Positions 1 through 7,733 of a stretch of DNA of 24,442 bases are shown here, one piece after another. Positions within the stretch are counted from its first letter, which is position 1. The number at the start of each line of letters is the position of its first letter. The notes below the pieces were generated by a model. The model made no database searches. It had not been told where the DNA came from and saw only the letters and a program-made list of their open reading frames with translations. Position numbers and translations under genes: made by a program. The stretch spans positions 1 through 24,442 of the IMG/VR virus record IMGVR_UViG_3300034418_008649; one strand, given 5' to 3'. Origin of the DNA: a virus.

Positions 1-1109
1 ATGAGGCTGCCTTTATTGAAAACATTGGTGAAATTTGGGCCTCAGCTCAGCAAACACTTGCTACTGGTGGTGGGTGTATTGCTTTATCTACTCCTTATGG
101 TACAGGTAACTGGTTCCATCAAACATGGGTTAGAGCAGAAAATGGCGAAAGTGATTTCTTACCAATCAAATTACCTTGGTATGTTCATCCTGAACGAGAT
201 GAAGCTTGGAGAAAACGACAAGATGAATTACTAGGTGATCCTAGAATGGCAGCACAAGAATGTGACTGTGATTTTAGTACCTCAGGTGACACTGTATTCT
301 ATAGTGAATACATTGAATTTTATGAAAAAACCTATATTAAAAACCCACTTGAAAAACGTGGTGCAGACGGTAACTTATGGATTTGGGAACCCGCTGATTA
401 TTCAAGATCCTACCTCGTGGTTGCTGATGTTGCTCGTGGAGATGGTAAAGACTATTCTGCATTCCATATTATTGATATTGAAACCAATACCCAAGTTGCT
501 GAATACAAAGGTCAAATTGGTACTAAAGAATTTGGTCACTTATTAGTAGGCATTGCTACTGAATATAATGAAGCCTTACTTGTAGTAGAAAATGCTTCAA
601 TTGGTTGGGCAACGTTACAAACCATTATCGACAGAGGTTACACCAACCTATACTACTCAGCTAAAAGTGATGCTACGCTTTCGGATTCATATTTTGACAA
701 ATATATGGATACAAGTAAAATGGTTCCTGGCTTTACAATGTCCTCTAAAGTAAGACCTATGATTATAGGTAAATTCCAAGAATATATTTCAGATCAAAGT
801 GTAATAATCCAATCAAGTAGATTACTAGAAGAAATGAAAGTATTCATTTGGAAAAATGGACGCGCAGAAGCCCAACAAGGATACAACGATGACTTGATTA
901 TGTCATTTGGGATTGGTATGTTCATGCGTGATACGTCGTTTAAATTTAGACAACAACACTTAGATTTGAGTAAAGCAGCTTTATCTAATATTTCTACAAA
1001 TAGAGTTAATTGGCAAGGGGGATATAACCCCAACAAAATTAACAATCCTTACCAAATGGATAATCCATATGGAGATGGAAAAGAAGATATTAGTTGGCTA
1101 ATTAGATAA
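1..1109 (+). CDS. gp17: Terminase large subunit, gp17-like (5' partial)
   Basis: This is the DNA-packaging motor ATPase/nuclease, which translocates and cuts concatemeric phage DNA at the portal. The gene enters from the left edge; the first full codon is at base 3. The first visible residues EAAFI complete a DEAAFI Walker B motif whose Asp codon is split by the edge, so the Walker A part lies outside. The coupling motif LSTPYGTG follows at visible residues 28-35. The C-terminal RNase H-like nuclease domain shows its three acidic clusters: VADVARGDGKD (first Asp codon at 426), VVENAS (about residue 196) and GYNDDLIMSFG (about residue 296). These match the metal-binding Asp/Glu/Asp of T4 gp17. 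About 368 residues are visible, roughly the C-terminal 60 percent of a normal terminase. The stop is at 1107-1109 and the portal gene follows after 22 bases. Homology is very clear; only the missing N-terminus is uncertain. Confidence 0.95.
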   Translation, partial: EAAFIENIGEIWASAQQTLATGGGCIALSTPYGTGNWFHQTWVRAENGESDFLPIKLPWYVHPERDEAWRKRQDELLGDPRMAAQECDCDFSTSGDTVFYSEYIEFYEKTYIKNPLEKRGADGNLWIWEPADYSRSYLVVADVARGDGKDYSAFHIIDIETNTQVAEYKGQIGTKEFGHLLVGIATEYNEALLVVENASIGWATLQTIIDRGYTNLYYSAKSDATLSDSYFDKYMDTSKMVPGFTMSSKVRPMIIGKFQEYISDQSVIIQSSRLLEEMKVFIWKNGRAEAQQGYNDDLIMSFGIGMFMRDTSFKFRQQHLDLSKAALSNISTNRVNWQGGYNPNKINNPYQMDNPYGDGKEDISWLIR

Positions 1110-1120
1110 TATTTATAATA
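1108..1120 (+). promoter_or_regulatory. TATTTATA promoter-like motif before the portal gene
   Basis: AATATTTATAATA begins on the terminase stop codon. TATTTATA starts at 1110, exactly 22 bases before the portal ATG. The same octamer stands 22-25 bases before three other genes (3004, 10249, 13772). The block from here to the ATG closely resembles the one before 10249, including AACAT and AATGGCTGA. The constant spacing suggests a -10-like element giving a very short leader. Function is inferred; no Shine-Dalgarno sequence is present between it and the ATG. Confidence 0.45.
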
Positions 1121-1131
1121 ATAACATTGCA

Positions 1132-2967
1132 ATGGCTGATACTAGTTTATTTAGAAGATTACAGAGATTATTCTCCTCCGACGTAGTAATTCGTAACGTT
1201 GGTGGTAATCAACTTAAAGTAGTCGATACAGATAAAATCCAAACCTCTGGAGAATTCCAAACTAATGCTTTAATGGATAGATTTAAGGGTATTTACCAAA
1301 ACCCTGCTTCTACTTCTTTATTTGGATCACAATTTAACCTTAACTATCAATATTTAAGAACCCAATTATACTCAGATTATGATATTATGGATACAGATGC
1401 TATTATTGCTTCTGCTCTTGATATTATTGCTGATGAGTGTAGTCTTAAAAACGATATGGGTGAGGTACTCCAGATTAAATCATCGGACGAAGATATTCAA
1501 AAAATCTTATATAACTTATTCTACGACGTATTAAACATTGAGTTTAATCTTTGGTCTTGGACTCGTCAAATGTGTAAGTATGGTGATTTTTTCTTAAAAC
1601 TAGAAATTTCAGAAAAATTTGGTGTATATAATGTTATCCCTTACTCAGCATACCACATTGAAAGGAAAGAAAATTTTGATCCCGAAAACCCATCTAAAGT
1701 AGTATTTAATTACAACCCAGATGGTTTCTATGGTGGTTCATCTTCAGGATATTATTATACCCCTAACCAACAAAATTCAAACTTAATTACATTTGATAAT
1801 TACGAAATTGCCCACTTCCGTTTACTTTCGGATATGAACTATCTTCCATATGGTAGAGCATATATTGAGCCTGCTCGTAAATTATACAAACAATATGCAT
1901 TAATGGAAGATGCTATGTTAATTCATAGAATCGTTCGCGCCCCAGAAAAACGTATTTTCTACATCAATGTTGGTTCTATTCCACCAAACGAAGTAGAAAA
2001 CTTCATGCAGAAAACTATTTCAACACTTAAGCGTACTCCGTATATGGATCAACAATCTGGTGAGTACAATTTGAAATATAATATGCAAAACTTGCTTGAA
2101 GATTTTTACATTCCAATTAGAGGTAATGATCAAGCAACTAAAATTGATACTACACCAGGTTTAGATTATGCTGGTATCGAAGACGTTGAATACTTAAGAG
2201 AAAAACTATTTGCTGCTCTTAAAGTGCCTAAAGCATTTATGGGTTACGACGAAAACCTTCAAGGTAAAGCAACATTAGCAGCCGAAGATATTCGATTTGG
2301 TCGTACAATTGATCGTATTCAACGTATCTTACTTTCAGAATTATACAAAATTGCTTTAGTTCACTTATACGCTCAAGGGTATAGAGATGAACAAATGACT
2401 AATTTTGAACTAGATTTAACTACACCTTCTATCATTTACGATCAAGAAAAGATCGCGTTAATGAAAGAAAAAGTAGATTTAGCTGCTCAAATGATGGAAA
2501 ATAAATTAGTTCCAACAGACTGGATCTATGAAAATGTATTCCACTTTAGTGAAGATCAATATGAAGAATACAGAGATCTTATTGTACAAGATCAAAAACG
2601 TAGATTCCGTTTAGCTCAAATTGAGACTGAAGGTAACGACCCAATTACTACAGGACGTTCATATGGTACACCACATGATTTAGCTTCATTATATGGTAAA
2701 GGAAGAATGGAATCTGATCCAGGTAATGTACCTGATGGTTACAATGAGAAAAAACCATTAGGAAGACCTGAAGAAAAAGCATCAAATATTAATACTCAGG
2801 ATAATGCTTTTGGAAGAGATCGTTTAGGTAAAAAAGCCATGAGAACAGACGATCAACCAGGTATTAGAGAATCTGCGAGAATTGAATATTCTAAAAATCA
2901 ATCCTTACTAGAATCTTTAGGAAAACGCAAAGAATCGCTATTAGACGAATCAAGAATCAAAGAGTAA
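1132..2967 (+). CDS. gp20: Portal vertex protein, gp20-like
   Basis: This is the portal protein, expected to form the dodecameric ring at one vertex. It nucleates head assembly, docks the terminase and later holds the neck. At 611 residues it is longer than T4 gp20 (about 524). Family-like stretches are YDIMDTDAIIASALDIIADE (about 85-105), the NLWSWTRQMCKYGDFFLKLE region (about 140-160), RIVRAPEKRIFYINVG (about 264-279) and KVPKAFMGYDENLQGKA (about 365-381, the segment before the conserved LAAEDIRFGRTI). A charged, probably flexible tail from about residue 500, rich in Gly, Asp, Glu, Lys and Arg, accounts for the extra length. The start ATGGCTGA has no Shine-Dalgarno sequence but follows a TATTTATA motif. 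Its place after the terminase agrees with this role. I saw no (L/I)xE(A/G) protease site in it. Confidence 0.93.
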   Translation: MADTSLFRRLQRLFSSDVVIRNVGGNQLKVVDTDKIQTSGEFQTNALMDRFKGIYQNPASTSLFGSQFNLNYQYLRTQLYSDYDIMDTDAIIASALDIIADECSLKNDMGEVLQIKSSDEDIQKILYNLFYDVLNIEFNLWSWTRQMCKYGDFFLKLEISEKFGVYNVIPYSAYHIERKENFDPENPSKVVFNYNPDGFYGGSSSGYYYTPNQQNSNLITFDNYEIAHFRLLSDMNYLPYGRAYIEPARKLYKQYALMEDAMLIHRIVRAPEKRIFYINVGSIPPNEVENFMQKTISTLKRTPYMDQQSGEYNLKYNMQNLLEDFYIPIRGNDQATKIDTTPGLDYAGIEDVEYLREKLFAALKVPKAFMGYDENLQGKATLAAEDIRFGRTIDRIQRILLSELYKIALVHLYAQGYRDEQMTNFELDLTTPSIIYDQEKIALMKEKVDLAAQMMENKLVPTDWIYENVFHFSEDQYEEYRDLIVQDQKRRFRLAQIETEGNDPITTGRSYGTPHDLASLYGKGRMESDPGNVPDGYNEKKPLGRPEEKASNINTQDNAFGRDRLGKKAMRTDDQPGIRESARIEYSKNQSLLESLGKRKESLLDESRIKE

Positions 2968-2979
2968 TAAATCCTTATA

Positions 2980-2990
2980 TATTTATAATA
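2980..2990 (+). promoter_or_regulatory. TATTTATA promoter-like motif before gene 3004
   Basis: TATTTATAATA lies in the 36-base gap after the portal stop. It starts 24 bases before the next ATG and is identical over 11 bases to the motif at 1110-1120. It may start a transcript covering the four unknown genes and the prohead protease, which have no further gaps until the terminator at 6406. Confidence 0.45.
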
Positions 2991-2996
2991 AATCCT

Positions 2997-3002
2997 AGGA
3001 GG
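2997..3002 (+). promoter_or_regulatory. AGGAGG ribosome-binding-like site, abnormally close to ATG
   Basis: A perfect AGGAGG ends only one base before the ATG at 3004. Usual Shine-Dalgarno spacing is about 5-9 bases. An in-frame TAA at 2989 rules out an upstream start in this frame. The next in-frame ATG is about 70 codons in, past clearly patterned sequence. Either the site works poorly, it is accidental, or initiation uses a rare codon such as the ATT at 3010. It is the strongest purine run before any start in the window. Confidence 0.4.
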
Positions 3003-3003
3003 A

Positions 3004-3870
3004 ATGAATATTAAACATTCAAAGTACAAAAATACTGGTATCCTTTTTGAATTACTTGTACGCCAAGTAACAGCAGATACATTGAACGGTGATAACTCAC
3101 CAGCATTGGGTATCATTAAAAAATACTTTATCAAATCAGAATTATCTAAAGAGTATAAATTATACGAAGCTTTATCTAAAAACACTGCTTTAACTGAAGG
3201 AAAAGCTAATGTAATGATTCAATCATTACTTGAAACTTCTAAAAAGTTAAATAGAGGTAATTTAAAAAGAGAAAAGTATAGTTTAATTAACGAAATTAGA
3301 AAAAATTATAACTTAGAAGAATTCTTTAAAACTAAGTTACCTCATTATAAGACGTTTGCTGCGTTTTATATGTTAAGTGAAATCCAAAATTCAGACGCTT
3401 TAGTTGATACTAATCTTATCGTTAATAATAAGATGACTATCCTAGAGCATCTTTCTTCTAACGAAATTAAAGAAGAAAAAGTTGAAGCAGATATCTTACA
3501 AGAATTTCAATCATTCGATAAAGATACTCGTATGTTAACTTACCGTATCCTAATGGAAAACTTTAATGGTAAGTACACTGATTTATACGATTCACAAAAA
3601 GAAGTATTAAGACAATATATCAACTCAGTAGATTCAACTCCAGTATTAAGAGAATTCTATAATACTAAAGTAAACGAAGTAAAAGTTGCTTTAGTTGAAT
3701 TAAACCAGAATGTTACTGATAAAGCTGTTCAAATTAAAATTAACGAAGTTACTAACTTAATTACTGAGTTAGATAAAACTGCTAAAGTATCAAGTGAAGA
3801 TATTGTAAATATTCTTCAATACTTTGAACTTTACGAAGAATTAAAAGCAGCAAATGGAACAACAAAGTGA
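3004..3870 (+). CDS. Unknown head-region protein (288 aa), portal-protease interval
   Basis: I do not recognise a named family. The protein is soluble, strongly helical in appearance, rich in Lys, Glu, Asn and Leu, with no membrane segment or signal peptide. The N-terminal segment HSKYKNTGILFELLVRQVTA (residues 5-24) looks like a conserved block; I believe similar proteins occur beside portal genes in uncultured T4-like phages, but this is from memory. Two strict candidate prohead-protease sites are visible, LYE|A (residue 55) and LTE|G (residue 65). Position suggests a prohead core or assembly protein comparable to T4 gp67/gp68, although no sequence match to those is apparent. It overlaps the next gene by 17 bases, so the two are probably translated together. 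Confidence 0.85.
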   Translation: MNIKHSKYKNTGILFELLVRQVTADTLNGDNSPALGIIKKYFIKSELSKEYKLYEALSKNTALTEGKANVMIQSLLETSKKLNRGNLKREKYSLINEIRKNYNLEEFFKTKLPHYKTFAAFYMLSEIQNSDALVDTNLIVNNKMTILEHLSSNEIKEEKVEADILQEFQSFDKDTRMLTYRILMENFNGKYTDLYDSQKEVLRQYINSVDSTPVLREFYNTKVNEVKVALVELNQNVTDKAVQIKINEVTNLITELDKTAKVSSEDIVNILQYFELYEELKAANGTTK

Positions 3871-4426
3871 ATCTAAAGTAGGAGACGTAACAGTTAAAGG
3901 TGGTATTAAAACCACCATTACTGATATAGACCCAAATACAGGTGCAATTTCATGGGATGTTGAATATGCTGCTGATTATCTTCAGTTATACCAACAAGTT
4001 CAACAGTTATTTAAATCTGTAGAAAAAGCTTCTAGACAATCAAATGCTGAACCATTCATTAAAGATTGGGGTCAAGATGTACGTAATCTAAGAAATTCAC
4101 TTCGTACTTATTTACGCAATAATAAATTTGACGAATATCAGCGTGTTAAAAACATGAATGAAATTTCAGCTATGGGTGGTGGTAACAGTTTTACAGCTCA
4201 AGCTGGAGAAGGTCCTCAATACGCTACTCCTAAGGCTTTTAAAGGTAAAAAAAAAGAAGTTAAAGAAGCTAACCCTGGAGCTACTCTAGGTCTTGGTCCT
4301 AAAGCTACTGAAAACGGTGTTAAAGATAATGCTTACGTAAAGCAATATAAATACAAGCTTGTTGATAAAGATAAATTAAATAAACAAGCAAAAGGTATAG
4401 AAGTTAAACATTTATGGGGTAAGTAA
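3854..4426 (+). CDS. Unknown prohead-region protein (190 aa) with gp23-like motif
   Basis: The function is not recognised. The N-terminal part (residues 1-40) is beta-like with DPNTGAISWDVEYAADY. A helical, charged centre follows (about 41-105). Then comes a Gly-rich stretch, GNSFTAQAGEGPQYATPKAF (about 112-131), and a Lys-rich basic tail ending KHLWGK. The stretch GNSF-x-x-QAG-x-G-x-Q closely resembles GNSFNTQAGAGAQW near residue 80 of the capsid protein at 7734. The shared segment could be a common binding or processing element of the prohead. The ATG lies inside the end of the preceding gene (17-base overlap) and the next gene begins two bases after the stop. The high basic charge of the tail contrasts with the acidic scaffold and would suit a core partner; that is inference. 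Confidence 0.85.
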   Translation: MEQQSESKVGDVTVKGGIKTTITDIDPNTGAISWDVEYAADYLQLYQQVQQLFKSVEKASRQSNAEPFIKDWGQDVRNLRNSLRTYLRNNKFDEYQRVKNMNEISAMGGGNSFTAQAGEGPQYATPKAFKGKKKEVKEANPGATLGLGPKATENGVKDNAYVKQYKYKLVDKDKLNKQAKGIEVKHLWGK

Positions 4427-4428
4427 AT

Positions 4429-4680
4429 ATGTATAAATATAGATATAAATTAAAATTAAAAGAAGCCGACCCAGGTCGTGCCCAATTCCAAGAAAAACGT
4501 ATTCGTGCTTTCAAGGAAATTGAAGCTCGCTTAAATAATTTATATCCTATGTTAGATAATGCTATGGATGAAACCATAAATTACTATAAAGAAAAACCAG
4601 AATCATACACTGTTGTATATCCTACAGATTTGGTTCTTGAATATATTAAGGATATTGAAGATTTACTAAAAGGGGAATAA
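4429..4680 (+). CDS. Small unknown core-position protein (83 aa)
   Basis: A short, charged, largely helical protein. The basic N-terminus is rich in Tyr and Lys (residues 1-11) and is followed directly by LKE|A (residues 10-13), a perfect candidate prohead-protease site. The rest is acidic. Its size and place between portal and protease recall T4 gp67 (80 residues, a prohead core protein cut by gp21), but I see no convincing sequence similarity, so this is positional inference only. The start is two bases after the previous stop and the next gene starts one base after its own stop, so it is part of a tightly coupled set. Confidence 0.8.
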   Translation: MYKYRYKLKLKEADPGRAQFQEKRIRAFKEIEARLNNLYPMLDNAMDETINYYKEKPESYTVVYPTDLVLEYIKDIEDLLKGE

Positions 4681-4681
4681 C

Positions 4682-5764
4682 ATGAAAACTCTACAAGAAC
4701 AATACAACCTACTTAAAGAGGGAAAAGGACACAAAGATGTGTTCTTAAAATCTGCTCGCAGATTATTCCCTGAATTTATTAGTAACATTACTTCATATAA
4801 TGATACTGTTACTATTTTAAAACAAAAATCTATCCTTAGTGAAGGTGTAGGTGGTGTTGTCACTCAAAAATCAGCTAATCCATTTACTAATTGGAAAAAT
4901 TATTTAAATGAAGAAGCCAAAGCAGTAGAAAAAAATCCTACTAAAGAAGTAGTTGATATGGAAACTCGTGGTTACGACTACAAAGACTCTAAAAATATAG
5001 ATAATGTATACGGTCAAGAGTTTTTAGAAGGATACTACGCTGAAATGAAAGATCCTAAAAACGAAAAGAAAACAGTAGATGAATTAAAAGCTATGGTAGC
5101 TAAAAACCTAGCTAAAGATTCTACTTATTATACTACTAACCAAGCATTTGGTGTTAAAGGTATTGGTTATCAAACTGAGTTGCCTGGTTTAGGTACTCCA
5201 AAAGAAGTAAAAGGTAAATATGCTTCATCTGGAATGGAAGAAGTTAAATTAAAAGAAGACATGATTAAATTAACAGACTTACTTAACGAAAACCTTTCAG
5301 GCTATATTAATGTTCAACCTATTAATATTCCTACTTATTCGTTAAACGAAGAAAATAACGAAGAAGAAGAGGATCGTATGCGTGATGCTGAAAAAGACGA
5401 CGCTGCACATATCGAAGATTTAGAGAAAGATATGGAAGACGATAAGAAAAAAGACGATAAAATTAAAAAAGAAGATTTATCTTCTCGTCTTAAAGAAATC
5501 GAAAGTGCAGGTAACGTAGCTGCTTTAGAAGCTAAAATGAACGCTATCGATGAAGAAGTAACTGCTCGTGAAGGTAAATTATCTATGGTAGCTGAAAACG
5601 ATGCTATCGCTGAATTTATCAATCCCGCTCGTATTAAAGAAATCAACCGTGAAATTAAAGAGCTTAAAAAAGCTAGAGAAAAGTACGGTAAAATGTATGA
5701 AAAAATGTGTGGTAAAAGCTACACAAAACAAGTTGTAGACGAGACTGAAGATTACGAATACTAA
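4682..5764 (+). CDS. Unknown acidic coiled-coil prohead-region protein (360 aa)
   Basis: Not a recognised family. The N-terminal 60 residues are helical and carry two strict candidate protease sites, LKE|G (residue 13) and LSE|G (residue 54). A middle section (about 65-220) includes the patterned stretch TTNQAFGVKGIGYQTELPG. From about 225 the sequence is very acidic and Lys-rich (EENNEEEEDR, then alternating Asp/Glu/Lys), ending in a probable coiled coil (about 265-345). This composition matches scaffold or core proteins and is shared with the gp22-like gene downstream. A weak AGGGG lies 6 bases before the ATG. The protease gene starts one base after its stop. Likely role: internal prohead core component, by composition and place. 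Confidence 0.85.
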   Translation: MKTLQEQYNLLKEGKGHKDVFLKSARRLFPEFISNITSYNDTVTILKQKSILSEGVGGVVTQKSANPFTNWKNYLNEEAKAVEKNPTKEVVDMETRGYDYKDSKNIDNVYGQEFLEGYYAEMKDPKNEKKTVDELKAMVAKNLAKDSTYYTTNQAFGVKGIGYQTELPGLGTPKEVKGKYASSGMEEVKLKEDMIKLTDLLNENLSGYINVQPINIPTYSLNEENNEEEEDRMRDAEKDDAAHIEDLEKDMEDDKKKDDKIKKEDLSSRLKEIESAGNVAALEAKMNAIDEEVTAREGKLSMVAENDAIAEFINPARIKEINREIKELKKAREKYGKMYEKMCGKSYTKQVVDETEDYEY

Positions 5765-5765
5765 G

Positions 5766-6374
5766 ATGAAACAAGTACTTATTGAAACTCAGCTCTTTAA
5801 AGCTAACCCTGTGTCATTGACAGAGGGTAAACTTTCTGAACGTGGTAATCCCGTGGTAGAAGGTATTTTAGCTACTGCTGAAGTTAAGAATGGTAACGGT
5901 CGTTACTATGCTAAAGACTTATGGGAAAGAGAGATCGATAAGTATATGGATTCGGTTAAACAAAAAAGAGCATTAGGCGAATTAGACCACCCCGAATCTT
6001 CAATCATCAATCTTAAAAACGTATCACACAACATCGCTGATATGTGGTGGGATGGAGATCACGTAGTTGGTAAAATCGAAATCTTACCCACTCCATCAGG
6101 TAACATCTTAAAAGCACTTATTGATAGTGGTATTCAAGTAGGTGTTTCATCACGTGGTATGGGTTCACTTAAGCAAATGGGTGAAGTATTAGAAGTACAA
6201 GACGACTTCGAATTACTATGTTGGGATTTTGTATCAACACCCTCTAACCCAGGTTCATATATGCATTTAGTAAAAGAAGGTTTAGATTTATCTTCACAAC
6301 AAAACTATGGTAAAGTAAATAATATCGTAAGAGAAATCTTATGTGCTAATACTTGTACCTGCTATTTAGATTAA
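5766..6374 (+). CDS. gp21: Prohead core protease, gp21-like (peptidase S77)
   Basis: This is the serine protease that acts inside the prohead, cutting scaffold, capsid and core proteins before DNA packaging. At 202 residues it is close to T4 gp21 (about 212). Candidate catalytic residues are His75 in LDHPESS, Ser128 or Ser129 in QVGVSSRGMGSL and Asp154 in CWDFVSTPSNPG; these three blocks are the hallmark of the family. LTE|G at residues 18-21 is a strict self-cleavage candidate. The extreme C-terminus ends in ILCANTCTCYLD, a cluster of three Cys (193, 197, 199) that is unusual for a cytoplasmic phage enzyme. The gene begins one base after the preceding stop, so it is probably co-translated with the unknown core genes. 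A strong terminator follows 31 bases after the stop. Confidence 0.93.
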   Translation: MKQVLIETQLFKANPVSLTEGKLSERGNPVVEGILATAEVKNGNGRYYAKDLWEREIDKYMDSVKQKRALGELDHPESSIINLKNVSHNIADMWWDGDHVVGKIEILPTPSGNILKALIDSGIQVGVSSRGMGSLKQMGEVLEVQDDFELLCWDFVSTPSNPGSYMHLVKEGLDLSSQQNYGKVNNIVREILCANTCTCYLD

Positions 6375-6405
6375 TATACTTCTGTTGCCAGAAGCGCTAC
6401 CAAAA

Positions 6406-6433
6406 AACGCTCTCCGAAAGGGGGGCGTTTTTT
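6406..6433 (+). terminator. Rho-independent terminator after the protease gene
   Basis: A 10-bp stem, AACGCTCTCC with GGGGGGCGTT (two G-T pairs), is closed by a GAAA tetraloop at 6416-6419 and followed by a T run to 6433. It ends the portal/core/protease transcript and separates it from the scaffold and capsid genes. Confidence 0.85.
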
Positions 6434-6472
6434 ATATCTCTCTATATATGTATGATTGTAATGTGAGCAATA

Positions 6473-6490
6473 TACTATGTCTATATAGTA
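6473..6490. promoter_or_regulatory. Inverted repeat in the scaffold gene leader
   Basis: TACTAT (6473-6478) and ATAGTA (6485-6490) can pair around a six-base loop. No T run follows, so it is not a terminator. It lies in the 185-base gap between the protease terminator and the scaffold gene, and may be an operator or a leader RNA hairpin. It is short and AT-rich, so chance is possible. Confidence 0.3.
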
Positions 6491-6513
6491 TTTCACTATT
6501 TAATAATTCTTAT

Positions 6514-6533
6514 TACGTCTCCTAATAGACGTA
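6514..6533. promoter_or_regulatory. 7-bp hairpin/operator-like inverted repeat before scaffold gene
   Basis: TACGTCT (6514-6520) and AGACGTA (6527-6533) form a perfect 7-bp inverted repeat around CCTAAT. It ends 26 bases before the scaffold ATG and has no T run. A 5' hairpin stabilising a highly expressed mRNA, or a regulator site, are both possible. No clear promoter could be assigned in the gap around it. Confidence 0.4.
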
Positions 6534-6559
6534 CTCCACAAACTAAATTTTGAGGTAAA

Positions 6560-7705
6560 ATGGCAAACAGAGATCTGCTTAAAGAAGCAATCGCTGACGC
6601 AAAGGCACTTAAAGAAACTGCCATTGCTAACGCAAAAGCCGCTTTAGAAGAAGCTTTCGAACCAAGACTTAAGTCTATGCTTTCAGCTAAACTTGAGGAA
6701 ATGGAACAGGAAGAATTAGAAGAAGCGGACGAAGAAATGACCGAAGCTAAGAAAAAGTACAAGGACGATGATCGTAAAGACGGAGGTGAAAGTAAAGAAA
6801 CTAAGCGTACAGAAAAAATGAAGTACGGTAAGGATCTAGCTGAAGCTGAAGACATGGACGAAGAAATGGACTTAGACGAAATCTTAGCTGAACTCGAAGG
6901 AGATTTATCTGAAGATGCAAGAACTGACGCTGAGGAAGAAGGCTACAAGGACGGCATGGAAGATGAGAAAGAGGACATGGAAGACGATGAAGAAGATGAA
7001 GATATTGATCTTGAAGAAATGTCAGAAGATGACCTTAAATCTTTTATCGAAGACGTAATTGCGGACATGATTGAAGCTGGTGAGTTAGAAGCTGGTGAAG
7101 AATTCGAAGTTGAAGACGAAGACGTTGAAGACGAAGATATCGACATCGATGTAGAAGACGAAGAAGAAGAAATCACGGAAGCAAAAGAAGAAATGGATGA
7201 AGCTAAAGAAGAAATGGTAGATGAGGTAGTTGATATCGACTCTATCGTAGACAAAATGGGCTCAGCCGGTAAAGAAACAGTTAAGAAACTCATCGACGCT
7301 TTAGGTAAAGCCATCGACTACACTCCAATCCCTGCAGGTACAACTGGAAAGTTGGAAGAAGAAGATGATGAAATGATGAAAGAAATGGAATCTTTAAGAG
7401 CTGAATTACATGAAGTTAATCTTTTAAACGCCAAACTTCTTTACACAAACAAAATCTTTAGAGCTAAAAACTTACAAGAAGCTCAAAAGGTTAAAGTTTT
7501 AGAAGCATTTGACAGAGCGTCAAGTGTAAAAGAAGTTAAACTTGTATTTGAAACTTTAAACGAGGGTATTAAGACAACTCCTAAAACCCAAATTAAAGAA
7601 TCATTAGGTTCAGCTTCAAAACCAGCTGGTGTTGCTACCAAAGCTCCTATCATGGAAATCGATCCACAGGTAGCTAGATGGCAAAAATTAGCTGGATTGA
7701 AATAA
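6560..7705 (+). CDS. gp22: Prohead scaffold/core protein, gp22-like
   Basis: This is the internal assembly core on which the capsid shell forms; it is then digested by the prohead protease. At 381 residues it is longer than T4 gp22 (about 269). The layout is an N-terminal Ala/Lys/Glu helix (1-60), a very acidic centre (about 95-225, mostly Glu/Asp), a helical block NLLNAKLLYTNKIFRAKNL (about 287-305) with QKVKVLEAFDRA, and the C-terminus DPQVARWQKLAGLK. These last blocks are what I recognise from gp22-type scaffolds of marine T4-like phages. Seven strict (L/I)xE|(A/G) sites are visible, after residues 9, 31, 55, 95, 207, 307 and 335, as expected of a protein cut into small peptides. GAGGT ends three bases before the ATG, so this is one of the few starts with a Shine-Dalgarno-like sequence. 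It lies directly before the capsid gene. Confidence 0.88.
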   Translation: MANRDLLKEAIADAKALKETAIANAKAALEEAFEPRLKSMLSAKLEEMEQEELEEADEEMTEAKKKYKDDDRKDGGESKETKRTEKMKYGKDLAEAEDMDEEMDLDEILAELEGDLSEDARTDAEEEGYKDGMEDEKEDMEDDEEDEDIDLEEMSEDDLKSFIEDVIADMIEAGELEAGEEFEVEDEDVEDEDIDIDVEDEEEEITEAKEEMDEAKEEMVDEVVDIDSIVDKMGSAGKETVKKLIDALGKAIDYTPIPAGTTGKLEEEDDEMMKEMESLRAELHEVNLLNAKLLYTNKIFRAKNLQEAQKVKVLEAFDRASSVKEVKLVFETLNEGIKTTPKTQIKESLGSASKPAGVATKAPIMEIDPQVARWQKLAGLK

Positions 7706-7733
7706 ATAATGTTAAATTTTAAATTGTAAACAA

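Noticed and set aside
1-546. Two short + strand frames (1-234 and 235-546) over the start of the window
   Set aside because: They overlap the terminase in other frames; the frame starting at base 3 encodes the Walker B end, coupling motif and nuclease domain without a break.
5335-7314. Ser-rich minus-strand open frames across the acidic genes (5335-5646, 6496-6855, 6943-7314)
   Set aside because: They arise because GAA/GAT-rich coding gives TTC/ATC (Ser-like) codons on the other strand; there is no supporting start signal or domain.
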